Positions 7,396-14,472 of a stretch of 16,001 bases of DNA are shown here, piece after piece; the stretch's first letter is position 1; each line of letters begins with the position of its first letter. The DNA comes from an uncultured Bdellovibrionales bacterium (GTDB lineage Bacteria; Bdellovibrionota; Bdellovibrionia; Bdellovibrionales; JAMPXM01). Both the position numbers and the translations under genes were made by a program. The DNA lies in assembly GCA_937927435.1 (NCBI GenBank), contig CALBDW010000093.1, forward strand, positions 1-16,001, in the 5' to 3' direction. The notes beneath the pieces are model-generated. The model was not told the origin of the DNA. It saw only the letters and a list, made by a program, of their open reading frames with translations, and made no database searches.

Positions 7396-8175
7396 GTGGT
7401 GAACTCGTCGATTTATCCCGTAAAAGCGGAAGTCAAAAGCCTGAATTTCTATTACGGGCAGGTTCACGCGTTGAAAAATATCAATCTCCAGATTCCGGAG
7501 AAGAAAGTCGTCGCGTTGATCGGCCCGTCCGGCTGCGGAAAGACGACGTTGCTTCGTTGTTTCAATCGAATGCACGATCTTTATCCGGGCCATACCTACA
7601 GCGGCGAAATCGTGCTTCATCCCGACGAAGTGAACGTGCTTTCGAAGGACGTCGATCCGATCGAAGTGCGCATGCGGATCAGCATGGTTTTCCAAAAGCC
7701 GAACCCGTTCCCGAAGTCGATCTACGAGAATGTGGCTTACGGCTTGCGGGTGCGCGGGATCCGGCGCCGCTCGATCCTTGATGAGCACGTCGAGCGGGCT
7801 TTGCGTTCAGCCGCGCTTTGGGATGAGGTTAAAGACCGCTTGCACAGCATGGCGTTCAATCTCTCGGGAGGCCAACAGCAGCGCCTCTGCATCGCGCGCG
7901 CCCTTGCGATCGATCCGGAGCTCATCCTCTTTGACGAGCCGACCTCGGCTCTCGACCCGATCGCGACAGCGAAGATCGAGGAACTCACTAACGAACTGAA
8001 GAAAGAAGTGAGCATCATCATCGTCACCCACAACATGCAGCAAGCGGCGCGCATCTCGGACTATACCGCTTTCATGTACATGGGTGAGTTGATCGAGTAC
8101 GACGAGACCGGAAAGATCTTCACGAAACCGTCCAAGAAACTCACGGAAGAGTATATTACGGGGCACTTCGGTTGA
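7396..8175 (+). CDS. pstB: Phosphate ABC transporter ATP-binding protein PstB
   Basis: PstB is the cytoplasmic ATPase that drives phosphate import. All ABC motifs are intact: Walker A GPSGCGKTT (43-51), Q-loop at Q100, the signature LSGGQQQRLCIARAL (156-170), Walker B LILFDE (176-181) followed by PTSALDP, and the switch His in THNM (H212). MVFQKPNPFPKSIYENVAYG (97-116) is diagnostic of PstB among ABC ATPases. The GTG start at 7396 has GAGGAG (7381-7386) in front; a second in-frame GTG at 7399 is equally possible. In many genomes phoU follows directly. Here the 3' end overlaps a convergent peptidase gene by 20 bp instead. Confidence 0.97.
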   Translation: MVNSSIYPVKAEVKSLNFYYGQVHALKNINLQIPEKKVVALIGPSGCGKTTLLRCFNRMHDLYPGHTYSGEIVLHPDEVNVLSKDVDPIEVRMRISMVFQKPNPFPKSIYENVAYGLRVRGIRRRSILDEHVERALRSAALWDEVKDRLHSMAFNLSGGQQQRLCIARALAIDPELILFDEPTSALDPIATAKIEELTNELKKEVSIIIVTHNMQQAARISDYTAFMYMGELIEYDETGKIFTKPSKKLTEEYITGHFG

Positions 8176-9262
8176 CGTTCGCGACCCGGTGTTCGAACCA
8201 TTCCCGGAACTCGGGTGTCAGGTTTTCGTAATTGACCCAAAACTTCGAGGTGTCTTGTCGAGGGAGTTTGACAAGAGAGCGCATGGCCATCCGGCCCATT
8301 GTCGCCGCAGCGAAAGCGTCCGCGAACCACTCGTGTAAGTTTGTAGCGGCGTATTCGCTGACGAGGTTCGCGATCTTCCAAATCCCGTGATTCGTTTCCT
8401 GCAGCTTCATGAGGACCCGCAACGGGTGCGGGCGGAAGACCCTTTCGTCGTCGATGAGGCTTTGCAAATCTTTTTCGCCGATTACCGAATGCCAGAGCCC
8501 GAACCTGGCCGCGATTCGGCCGAGCTCTGTCGGTCCGATCTCATCGAAAAGAAACGCGTGGCCGAATTCGTGCGCGATCGAAGCCATGATGTGGATTTGC
8601 AACGCCTCGGCGATCTCTTCATCTGGATACGAGCGGACTCCACCGATGCTGATCGCCTTCGCTCCGCGATGATAGGCGGCGATGTCGGCGAACGCGTCGT
8701 GCCCGTAAAACGCGTACACGTATTTCACGCTTTTGATTCTTTCTCGTAGGGCCGCAGTGAATCCGTCCCTCAGAACTTTTTCAAGAAGCTGGAGAACGGC
8801 AAGGGAGTGGCGGTCCGAATGATCGATCGCGAGAATGCCGAAGTCGCGGTAGATCCGGCCTTGCACAATGCCGCGCTCACCTTCCATCGCGAGATGCGCG
8901 GGCACGCCGTTGGGCGCGACGGCGACCGGGGCGCTCTGAAATGTGAGAGGTTTCGGATCGAGGACGTTCGGAATACCGTCGCCGTCCAAGTCGTCGTCGT
9001 TCGGATATAGAACGAGCGAGCGCATATTCTTCGGGCCGGCCGACCAATCCGGGATTCCGTTATTGTTCAAGTCGAGGCTTGTATAGTGGGCAATGCACGA
9101 TTCAATCCGTTGATTTTGGTCACTTTGATCCTCACCGAAGGACGACGGGGGCGGGGGCGGAAGGTCCGCCTGCAGGTGTACACGAAATGGACGGCACGGA
9201 GGCTCGACCGCTTCGGCTGCGGCGATAAATCCCAAAAGGGTGACCAAGATTTTCGCAATCAT
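8156..9262 (-). CDS. Secreted HExxH zinc metallopeptidase with calcium-binding-type repeats
   Basis: The start is uncertain. ATG at 9262 begins a compact signal peptide (MIAKILVTLLGFIAAAEA) but has no clear ribosome site; an in-frame TTG at 9274 would add four residues. Numbering is from the ATG. Residues about 64-73 (DLNNNGIPDW) and 89-103 (DDDLDGDGIPNVLDP) are Asp/Asn-rich loops of the thrombospondin type 3 or dockerin kind, which bind calcium. The zinc site HEFGH is at 231-235. A second motif downstream (SEYAATNLHEWFADAF, about 303-318) supplies the likely third ligand, Glu of HEWFAD. This HExxH plus SEY...ExFADAF layout resembles gluzincin-like domains such as that of anthrax lethal factor, but I cannot name the family. 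It is probably a secreted protease. Its 3' end overlaps pstB in antisense. Confidence 0.85.
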   Translation of the reverse strand: MIAKILVTLLGFIAAAEAVEPPCRPFRVHLQADLPPPPPSSFGEDQSDQNQRIESCIAHYTSLDLNNNGIPDWSAGPKNMRSLVLYPNDDDLDGDGIPNVLDPKPLTFQSAPVAVAPNGVPAHLAMEGERGIVQGRIYRDFGILAIDHSDRHSLAVLQLLEKVLRDGFTAALRERIKSVKYVYAFYGHDAFADIAAYHRGAKAISIGGVRSYPDEEIAEALQIHIMASIAHEFGHAFLFDEIGPTELGRIAARFGLWHSVIGEKDLQSLIDDERVFRPHPLRVLMKLQETNHGIWKIANLVSEYAATNLHEWFADAFAAATMGRMAMRSLVKLPRQDTSKFWVNYENLTPEFREWFEHRVANVNRSAP

Positions 9263-9375
9263 AGAAAATTTCAAAGATACTCATTCTCACCGCATTCTTT
9301 TCCGCCGTCTACTGGACTATCGTCGCAATCAACAGTCAGCGCCGAATTTGAAAGGACTCAAAGGAGGAAAAGCAG

Positions 9376-10029
9376 ATGAAAAACAGATTTGCAGTTATGA
9401 TGGCTTGCGCCCTCTTGGCGACGGCGGTCGGTTACGCTGATGACAAAGACTCGACTCAATCGGGAACGTCATCCGACGCCGCTGATACGGCGACTGAAAC
9501 GACTTCGGGCGCGACGACCGGATCCGGCCAGGGCGATACGGGGCGCATGGCTCACTCGAACATTGAGATGGGCCGCGATTATACGGTAATCACCTTCGAA
9601 AACGGCTCCGACCAATTGTCGGACTCTGAGAAAGAGAACATCCGTTCGATGGTTGAAAAAGCGCGGACGGCCGGCGAGATTGAGAACGTCCGTGTCGTCG
9701 CTTGGTCCGATAGACAGCTCCCGAGCGGCAGAGAAGAGCTTTCGAAAGCCGATCGCGATCTGGCTAAATCGCGTTTGGACAACATTGAAAACTTCGTCAA
9801 GAAGGAACTTGGGCTGAGAAGCGTGAAAACGTACAGCATGGCTGAACATAAAAACTTCATCTCCCGCACGTTCCACGCCGCTGAAGAGGAGTTGCGTTCG
9901 ATCTTCGGCCGTCGCGGCGCCGATACGGAAGTCAGCCATGACGAGATGAGAGTCATTAAGGATAAAGGCGGTCCGATGAAAGCCGTCATTATCCTGCAAA
10001 GGAAACGCACGTCCGGATCTGTTGAATAA
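9376..10029 (+). CDS. Exported OmpA-like domain protein
   Basis: A perfect AAAGGAGG (9361-9368) precedes the ATG, so translation should be efficient. Residues 1-21 are a signal peptide ending GYA. Residues 22-58 form a Ser/Thr/Gly/Asp-rich linker. Residues about 70-145 look like a divergent OmpA C-terminal (peptidoglycan-binding) domain: the strand ITFENGSDQLSD, then VRVVAWSD with D112, and LAKSRLDNIENFV with R133, which correspond to the Asp and Arg that hold diaminopimelate in OmpA. The Asp-Arg distance is about six residues longer than usual. Residues 150-210 are an extra region ending in a strand (MKAVIILQR). There is no lipobox and no beta-barrel, so it is probably a periplasmic protein. 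It ends at a strong terminator and is monocistronic. Confidence 0.8.
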   Translation: MKNRFAVMMACALLATAVGYADDKDSTQSGTSSDAADTATETTSGATTGSGQGDTGRMAHSNIEMGRDYTVITFENGSDQLSDSEKENIRSMVEKARTAGEIENVRVVAWSDRQLPSGREELSKADRDLAKSRLDNIENFVKKELGLRSVKTYSMAEHKNFISRTFHAAEEELRSIFGRRGADTEVSHDEMRVIKDKGGPMKAVIILQRKRTSGSVE

Positions 10030-10031
10030 AC

Positions 10032-10051
10032 CGTTCAGTTCGTACTGAACG
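10032..10051 (+). repeat. Perfect hairpin preceding the terminator
   Basis: CGTTCAGT (10032-10039) and ACTGAACG (10044-10051) form an 8-bp stem with a TCGT loop, three bases after the OmpA-like stop codon. It stands in tandem with the terminator hairpin and may block 3'-end decay or aid termination. Confidence 0.6.
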
Positions 10052-10055
10052 TGGG

Positions 10056-10082
10056 GCCGCTCATGGAGGAGCGGCTTTTTTT
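10056..10082 (+). terminator. Rho-independent terminator after the OmpA-like gene
   Basis: GCCGCTC (10056-10062) and GAGCGGC (10069-10075) form a perfect 7-bp stem with a 6-base loop, followed by seven T residues (10076-10082). The T-run overlaps the stop codon of the convergent phosphoesterase gene. On the minus strand no T-run follows, so it serves the plus strand only. Confidence 0.92.
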
Positions 10083-10827
10083 ATATCATCTGCATGGCCT
10101 GCCGGCTGATGTCGGGCTTTTCTAAATAATAAATATTGTAGGCGTTACGGATCACTGGAAGGGCTACGTTGCGGACCGGAATTCCCTTTGGAGTGGAGCC
10201 TTTTTCGACACCATGATGGGCGTGGCCGTGAAAGGCGATGTCGGCTCCGCCTCGGTCGATCGCTTCAGCGAGAAGGTAACTCCCTAAAAACGGATAGATT
10301 TCTTTTTTTTCGCCGAGGAGCGTTTGTTCGACCGGTGAGTAATGGGTGAGAGCGATCTTGTAATCCGTGTTCAAGTCCTGCAAGCCGATACGTAGCGATT
10401 CCGCTTGCGATTTGGTAAAGCGGATGAATTCCTTCATTTCTTTTTCGCCGAAATCGACGCCGCAAGCGCCGATAAAACCGCCGCCGAATCCTTTGAGCCC
10501 CATCACTCCGACCGTTTGTGAGTTGACGACCAGGCTCACGGACGAGCCTTCGAGCACGATAATTCCGGCGCGGGACAAGATGGTGGCGATCTTTCCGCTC
10601 TCGTCGGAGTGATAATCGTGATTCCCGAAAACTGCGACCACTGGCACGGGGCTCTCGGCGAGGTCTTCCGCTAAAGCCATGGCTTCTTCGGGCAGTCCGG
10701 TTTGGGTGAGATCGCCGGCTAACAACAAGAGGTCGGCGTTCGCTTTCAGGGCCGACATGAATTTCTTCAATCGGCCGACGGAACGCCGATCGTAGTGGAG
10801 GTCACCGACCGCCGCGATTCTGATCAT
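10081..10827 (-). CDS. Calcineurin-like metallophosphoesterase
   Basis: This 248-residue cytoplasmic enzyme has the complete metallophosphoesterase motif set for a two-metal centre: GDLHYD (D9, H11), AGDLTQTG (D39), GNHDYH (N69, H70), THYSP (H162) and FHGHAHHG (H202, H204). It would hydrolyse a phosphomonoester or phosphodiester; the substrate cannot be read from the sequence. No signal peptide or membrane segment is visible. Its ATG overlaps the stop of the upstream nucleotidyltransferase gene in an ATGA arrangement (10824-10827), so translation is coupled and the two products probably act together. It ends against the terminator of the convergent OmpA-like gene. Confidence 0.92.
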   Translation of the reverse strand: MIRIAAVGDLHYDRRSVGRLKKFMSALKANADLLLLAGDLTQTGLPEEAMALAEDLAESPVPVVAVFGNHDYHSDESGKIATILSRAGIIVLEGSSVSLVVNSQTVGVMGLKGFGGGFIGACGVDFGEKEMKEFIRFTKSQAESLRIGLQDLNTDYKIALTHYSPVEQTLLGEKKEIYPFLGSYLLAEAIDRGGADIAFHGHAHHGVEKGSTPKGIPVRNVALPVIRNAYNIYYLEKPDISRQAMQMI

Positions 10828-11813
10828 AAAACCTTCTCCACTTTCGGGGCGGCGATTTCGGTCACACGAACTTCGTTGACGACTTCATAGCCTGGCGCCA
10901 GCGTGCGGACGAGGGGTTCGACGGCATCGCGCTGTTCGCGGCTTACGGTTTCGCCCCGGATGAAAATTTTGCGGTCCTCGATGCTAACACGAAGGTCGGC
11001 CGCACCGGTTCTCTCGTCGGATGAAAGGCGCTCTTGTAAAAGGCTCACGAGATAAGTGCGATCACCTGTAAATTCCAGCTCGCACTCTTCGGACGTTTGC
11101 GCTTCCGGAGGCATGTACCGTGGAGCTTGGGCCGAGCCGTTGGGTTTCGGTTTGGGTGCGCTGGGCGTGACAGGCTCCTGTCCGAACGTGATGTTGTACA
11201 AATCGAAGATCACGCGATTCGGTATCCAGATATCGTTCGATTGGGCGTAGATTAAGAGAGCGAGCACGCGACGGGTGGCGCGGCGGGCGCGCTTTATCAA
11301 ATAATCCCAATCGAGATTCGCATGAGAGAGCACCGCCAAAGCGTCGTGCCAGTGATGAGGCCCGTTTTCGCTGTGGACGGCTGCTTTGATTATGACCAAG
11401 TCTTCGGGAGAGACGGCCGGGATGTCGCGCCCGTGGTAGCGGATCATGCGGGTGCGTTCGCTCATTTCGTCGTCGAAATAAATATCGCCGTGGGACTTGA
11501 AGATCAGGTCGACCATCATCCCGTCTTTCCAGCCCTTGTAAAGCCAGCCAGGGTCGGTTCGTTCCGTATCAAAACCGTGTTTGGCTAGAGCCGCGAGAGC
11601 CGCTTCGGCGTCATCGGGTCTGATGAAGATGTCGATGTCGTGTGTGGGGCGCGGGCGACCGAGGCCGCTGGCGGCGATTCCGCCGATCAGAGCGTAAGGC
11701 ACTCCGCTTTCTTGTAAGGCATCGAGAGCGGACACCAGAACGCGGCTGAAGGTTTCTCCCATCTCCGTTTGTCGGGCGCTCGCCTGAGGCGGCGGGATCG
11801 TCCGTGATTCCAT
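10824..11813 (-). CDS. Nucleotidyltransferase-fold protein fused to a BON domain
   Basis: I chose the ATG at 11813 because AGGAGG lies four bases before it; a longer frame from 11870 has no such site. Residues about 22-150 resemble a DNA polymerase beta-type nucleotidyltransferase of the AbiEii/uncharacterised NTase group: YALIGGIAASGLGRPRPTHD with GG at 44-45, the catalytic pair D59 and D61 (HDIDIFI), and a third carboxylate at D102 (MVDLIF). Residues 150-210 are helical. A Pro-rich linker (212-237) leads to a C-terminal domain (about 249-320, core LRVSIEDRKIFIRGETVS ... VVNEVRV) that matches the BON pattern. BON domains usually occur in exported OsmY-like proteins, yet no signal peptide is present here. 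It is coupled to the phosphoesterase by ATGA. The substrate is unknown: a nucleotide transfer paired with its reversal by the partner is an inference. Confidence 0.82.
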   Translation of the reverse strand: MESRTIPPPQASARQTEMGETFSRVLVSALDALQESGVPYALIGGIAASGLGRPRPTHDIDIFIRPDDAEAALAALAKHGFDTERTDPGWLYKGWKDGMMVDLIFKSHGDIYFDDEMSERTRMIRYHGRDIPAVSPEDLVIIKAAVHSENGPHHWHDALAVLSHANLDWDYLIKRARRATRRVLALLIYAQSNDIWIPNRVIFDLYNITFGQEPVTPSAPKPKPNGSAQAPRYMPPEAQTSEECELEFTGDRTYLVSLLQERLSSDERTGAADLRVSIEDRKIFIRGETVSREQRDAVEPLVRTLAPGYEVVNEVRVTEIAAPKVEKVL

Positions 11814-12013
11814 CGATCCTCCTGTCTCCATGGCGGGGAAACGTCTTGTGCCGCGGAAACAGGCGACCACAAGGGCTTCCCGAAACTTCCGTCCTTAGAG
11901 AACAGTTTGCGCCAGGCCTGTTTCATTCGCTGTCAAATTTTCGCCAACGTATGATCAAGTGTGAGCTGTAAAGGCGTGCGGATTCGCTTCCGTAATGGTT
12001 TCCATAAGGGCCG
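11814..12013 (-). other. Spacer between lipoprotein and NTase genes, possible promoter element
   Basis: This gap holds no gene I can support. On the minus strand a perfect TTGACA (11936-11931) could be a -35 element for the NTase-phosphoesterase pair, but no good -10 lies 16-18 bp downstream. No terminator for the lipoprotein gene is visible. Confidence 0.25.
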
Positions 12014-13075
12014 TTATTGGTGGAAGGCCGCGCAGTAACTGTGAAATCCCGAGCAGCTGCCGTTCGCGCAGTTCACCGAGGTTCCGACCCGCGTATACCC
12101 GGCGGCGCACGCGGGACCGTTCGGGTCGCGAATGGACTGGGGCGTGACATAGAAATCGACGACGGTCGGGCCGGGGATATCTGAGCGCCGATAGGCGACG
12201 CACACCTTTTGCGTGCCCGAGCAACGTCCGTTTGGACAGTAGCGGACTTCACCGATCGCGTGGTAATTGCTCGGGCAGTTCGTCCCGGGATCCATGACTT
12301 TGATGTCGGAAAGAACAGGAGTATTGGCCGCCGGAACCCCGGCGAAGGCGCAGAAGATTTGGTCGCCGTAAATTGTATTTCCGCCGGCGTCGGCGACGGA
12401 GCCAAGATAAGCAGCACCGGGCGCGCAACCGCCACCGCCGATTTGGTGGGTATTGAGCGCCGTCATGCCGATGGCGGTGATGGCGATATGCGGGCCAGCC
12501 ACGGGAATCGTGACGATTTTGCTGCGGCCCATGCGGTCCGTGACTTGAATCGCAGCGGTTTCGCCCAGAAGACCTGTCGTATAAGTGTTGCCGTTTAAGA
12601 TGCCAAGGCCGGAAATGAGCGCGAATGTGTAAGGAGCATCTCCGCCGCTTACCGTAATCGTTACGGGTGTGTTGATTTTAGGTGAAGCGGGTGAGTACGA
12701 GGTTTGGAGCGCGCTACTATTGTTGTCGATCGTCAAAGTGGTTGAGGCCACGTATCCGAGCGCATCCATAACGTAAACCGTAACCGTCATTCGATCGCCC
12801 AAGATGAATTGCGGAGCGGTGTAAACTCCGCTCGGCGACATATAGCCGGCGCCAACGATGGAAAACGTGTAGGGGGCCTCGCCGCCGATGCCGCGGAACT
12901 GAAGCGTTTCACCGGCTCCGACGGTGGGATTGGCGGGCGCGATTGCAATTTTGCCGTGTGGGCTGGAGGAAGAGAAATCGGCATTCCCTGCGGCCATCGG
13001 GCTCACATCCGAGCAAGCGCTCAAGTGTATCAAGGCGAGACAGAACATTAAGACTTTGACGATATGCTTTCCCAT
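12014..13075 (-). CDS. Lipoprotein with Ig-like repeats and duplicated cysteine motif
   Basis: The ATG at 13075 follows a purine-rich AGAGGGCAGGGGAA and begins a lipoprotein signal (MGKHIVKVLM...LSAC, lipidated Cys21). The longer frame from 13162 would bury this signal, so I reject it. Two Ig-like beta-sandwich repeats follow, with shared cores GGEAPYTFSIVGAG (64-77) and GGDAPYTFALISGLG (144-158), each continuing to a VxDxxG element. The C-terminal third carries two copies of an identical cysteine pattern, C-x12-C-x4-C-x6-C (C267-C292 and C323-C348), and a looser one at C217-C242. Each copy reads like CxxxYxxxGxxxxC, suggesting disulfide-locked beta modules. It is probably an outer-membrane surface or periplasmic adhesion or structural protein. 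I do not know the C-terminal family by name. Confidence 0.85.
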   Translation of the reverse strand: MGKHIVKVLMFCLALIHLSACSDVSPMAAGNADFSSSSPHGKIAIAPANPTVGAGETLQFRGIGGEAPYTFSIVGAGYMSPSGVYTAPQFILGDRMTVTVYVMDALGYVASTTLTIDNNSSALQTSYSPASPKINTPVTITVSGGDAPYTFALISGLGILNGNTYTTGLLGETAAIQVTDRMGRSKIVTIPVAGPHIAITAIGMTALNTHQIGGGGCAPGAAYLGSVADAGGNTIYGDQIFCAFAGVPAANTPVLSDIKVMDPGTNCPSNYHAIGEVRYCPNGRCSGTQKVCVAYRRSDIPGPTVVDFYVTPQSIRDPNGPACAAGYTRVGTSVNCANGSCSGFHSYCAAFHQ

Positions 13076-13263
13076 TTCCCCTGCCCTCTGCGCAAGTGTC
13101 ATGAGCAATTCTTCGAGTAAATCGAGCAAATTCCGGACCCTAATTGGGGGCCTAAAGTGCAAGTTAATGCAACTTGGGAGAGCTCACGTGCAGAGTTCTT
13201 CGACACGTGGTTAATTAGGTTTTCATGTTGCGAAATGAGAACTGAAATTCTAGCCTCACTAGC
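13076..13263. promoter_or_regulatory. Divergent promoter region with several inverted repeats
   Basis: This 188-bp gap separates the divergent lipoprotein and CoA-transferase genes. It contains CAAGTT-N5-AACTTG (13160-13176), two CACGTG palindromes 19 bp apart (13185-13190 and 13204-13209), and CCTAATT (13139-13145) matched by AATTAGG (13213-13219). The cluster suggests operator sites for a dimeric regulator acting on one or both genes. No clear -35/-10 pair stands out. Confidence 0.35.
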
Positions 13264-14472
13264 ATGAATTCTGCCTTGCTATCCAATCTTCGGGTTATTG
13301 ATCTTTCGCGAATTTTGGCCGGGCCTTGGGCGACGCAGACACTCGCGGATTTCGGTGCGGACGTGATCAAAGTGGAGCGGCCAGGAATAGGTGATGACAC
13401 TCGCGGGTGGGGGCCTCCGTTTGTGAGTGGAAATGGGTACCGAGAAAGCACTTACTTTCTTTCCGCGAACCGCGGTAAACGGTCGGTGACGATCGATTTC
13501 ACGAAACCGGAGGGCGCGGCTCTCATTCGAAAACTTACAGAGCGCGCGGACGTTTTCGTCGAAAACTACAAAACGGGCGGACTCGCTAAGTACGGTCTCG
13601 ATTACGAGTCCCTCCGCAAAATCAATCCGAGGTTGATCTACTGTTCACTGACCGGCTTCGGACAAACGGGGCCTTATGCGCACCGGCCGGGATACGATGC
13701 GCTCATTCAGGCAATGGGCGGACTCATGAGTATTACCGGAGAGCCGGATGAGAAGCCGGGAGGAGGACCACAGAAAGTCGGCGTGGCGATCGTGGATATT
13801 TTAGCGGGGATGTACGCGACCGCCGGGATTCTGGCGGCTCTCTTCGAACGCGAACGTTCGAACGAGGGGCAGAGAGTCGACGTCTCCCTTTTTGATGTTC
13901 AGATCGCGGCTCTAGCGAACCAGGCGAGCGCTTTTCTCATGGCGGGCGAAGTGCCCCAGCGGCTTGGAAGCGCGCATCCTTCCATCGTGCCTTACCAGCC
14001 CTTTGCGGCAAGTGACGGTCACGTGATGTTGGCGATCGCTAATGACGGCCAGTTCCGCTCTTTCTGCAGCGCGATCGGTAGGGAAGATCTCGCGCAGCGT
14101 TTTCCGACGAACGAGGCGCGTGTTTCAAAACGCGGAGAATTGGTTCCGCTTCTTGCTGAAATTTTCAAGACGGAACCGATAAAGGCGTGGGTTGAGCTGG
14201 GCGAAAAGAACGGATTCCCCTGCGGTCCCATCAACCGGATCGACCAGGTGTTCGATGATCCGCATGTCCGGCAAAACAAGACGGTTGTGGAGCTGTCGCA
14301 CGAGAACTTGGGAAGGGTGAAAACAGTTGCCAATCCCATTCGTTTCTCGAGAACGCCCGTGTTGCTGTTTGCGGCGCCGCCTGTTCTCGGAGCACATACG
14401 GAGGAGGTGTTGAAAGAAATCGACCTATCGAACGAGGAGATCGTGCGATTGCGCGCGAATAAAGTGATTTAG
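13264..14472 (+). CDS. Family III CoA-transferase (CaiB/BaiF type)
   Basis: The enzyme moves CoA between carboxylic acids through a covalent Asp-CoA intermediate. The N-terminus (LRVIDLSRILAGPWATQTLADFGADVIKVERP, about 9-40) is the family hallmark, followed by DDTRGWGPPF (44-53), SANRGKRSV (68-75) and NYKTGGLAKYGLDY (101-114). The catalytic aspartate is D145 in RPGYDALIQAMGG. The conserved GGPQKVG...DILAG is at 168-182, and NGFPCGPIN (316-324) is present. The length of 402 residues is typical. There is no good ribosome site before the ATG, but homologous proteins begin at this point. The actual acids cannot be told from sequence; relatives include succinyl-CoA-dependent dicarboxylate, formyl, carnitine and bile-acid transferases. 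It stands alone, with a 4-bp stop overlap with the convergent protease. Confidence 0.95.
   Translation: MNSALLSNLRVIDLSRILAGPWATQTLADFGADVIKVERPGIGDDTRGWGPPFVSGNGYRESTYFLSANRGKRSVTIDFTKPEGAALIRKLTERADVFVENYKTGGLAKYGLDYESLRKINPRLIYCSLTGFGQTGPYAHRPGYDALIQAMGGLMSITGEPDEKPGGGPQKVGVAIVDILAGMYATAGILAALFERERSNEGQRVDVSLFDVQIAALANQASAFLMAGEVPQRLGSAHPSIVPYQPFAASDGHVMLAIANDGQFRSFCSAIGREDLAQRFPTNEARVSKRGELVPLLAEIFKTEPIKAWVELGEKNGFPCGPINRIDQVFDDPHVRQNKTVVELSHENLGRVKTVANPIRFSRTPVLLFAAPPVLGAHTEEVLKEIDLSNEEIVRLRANKVI

Noticed and set aside
11687..11926. Minus-strand frame beginning MKQAWRKLFSK upstream of the NTase gene
   Set aside because: It overlaps the NTase coding region in another frame, has no ribosome site and becomes Arg/Trp-rich in a way typical of shadow frames.
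13076..13162. N-terminal extension of the lipoprotein to 13162
   Set aside because: It would put 29 residues before a clear lipoprotein signal and has no better ribosome site.
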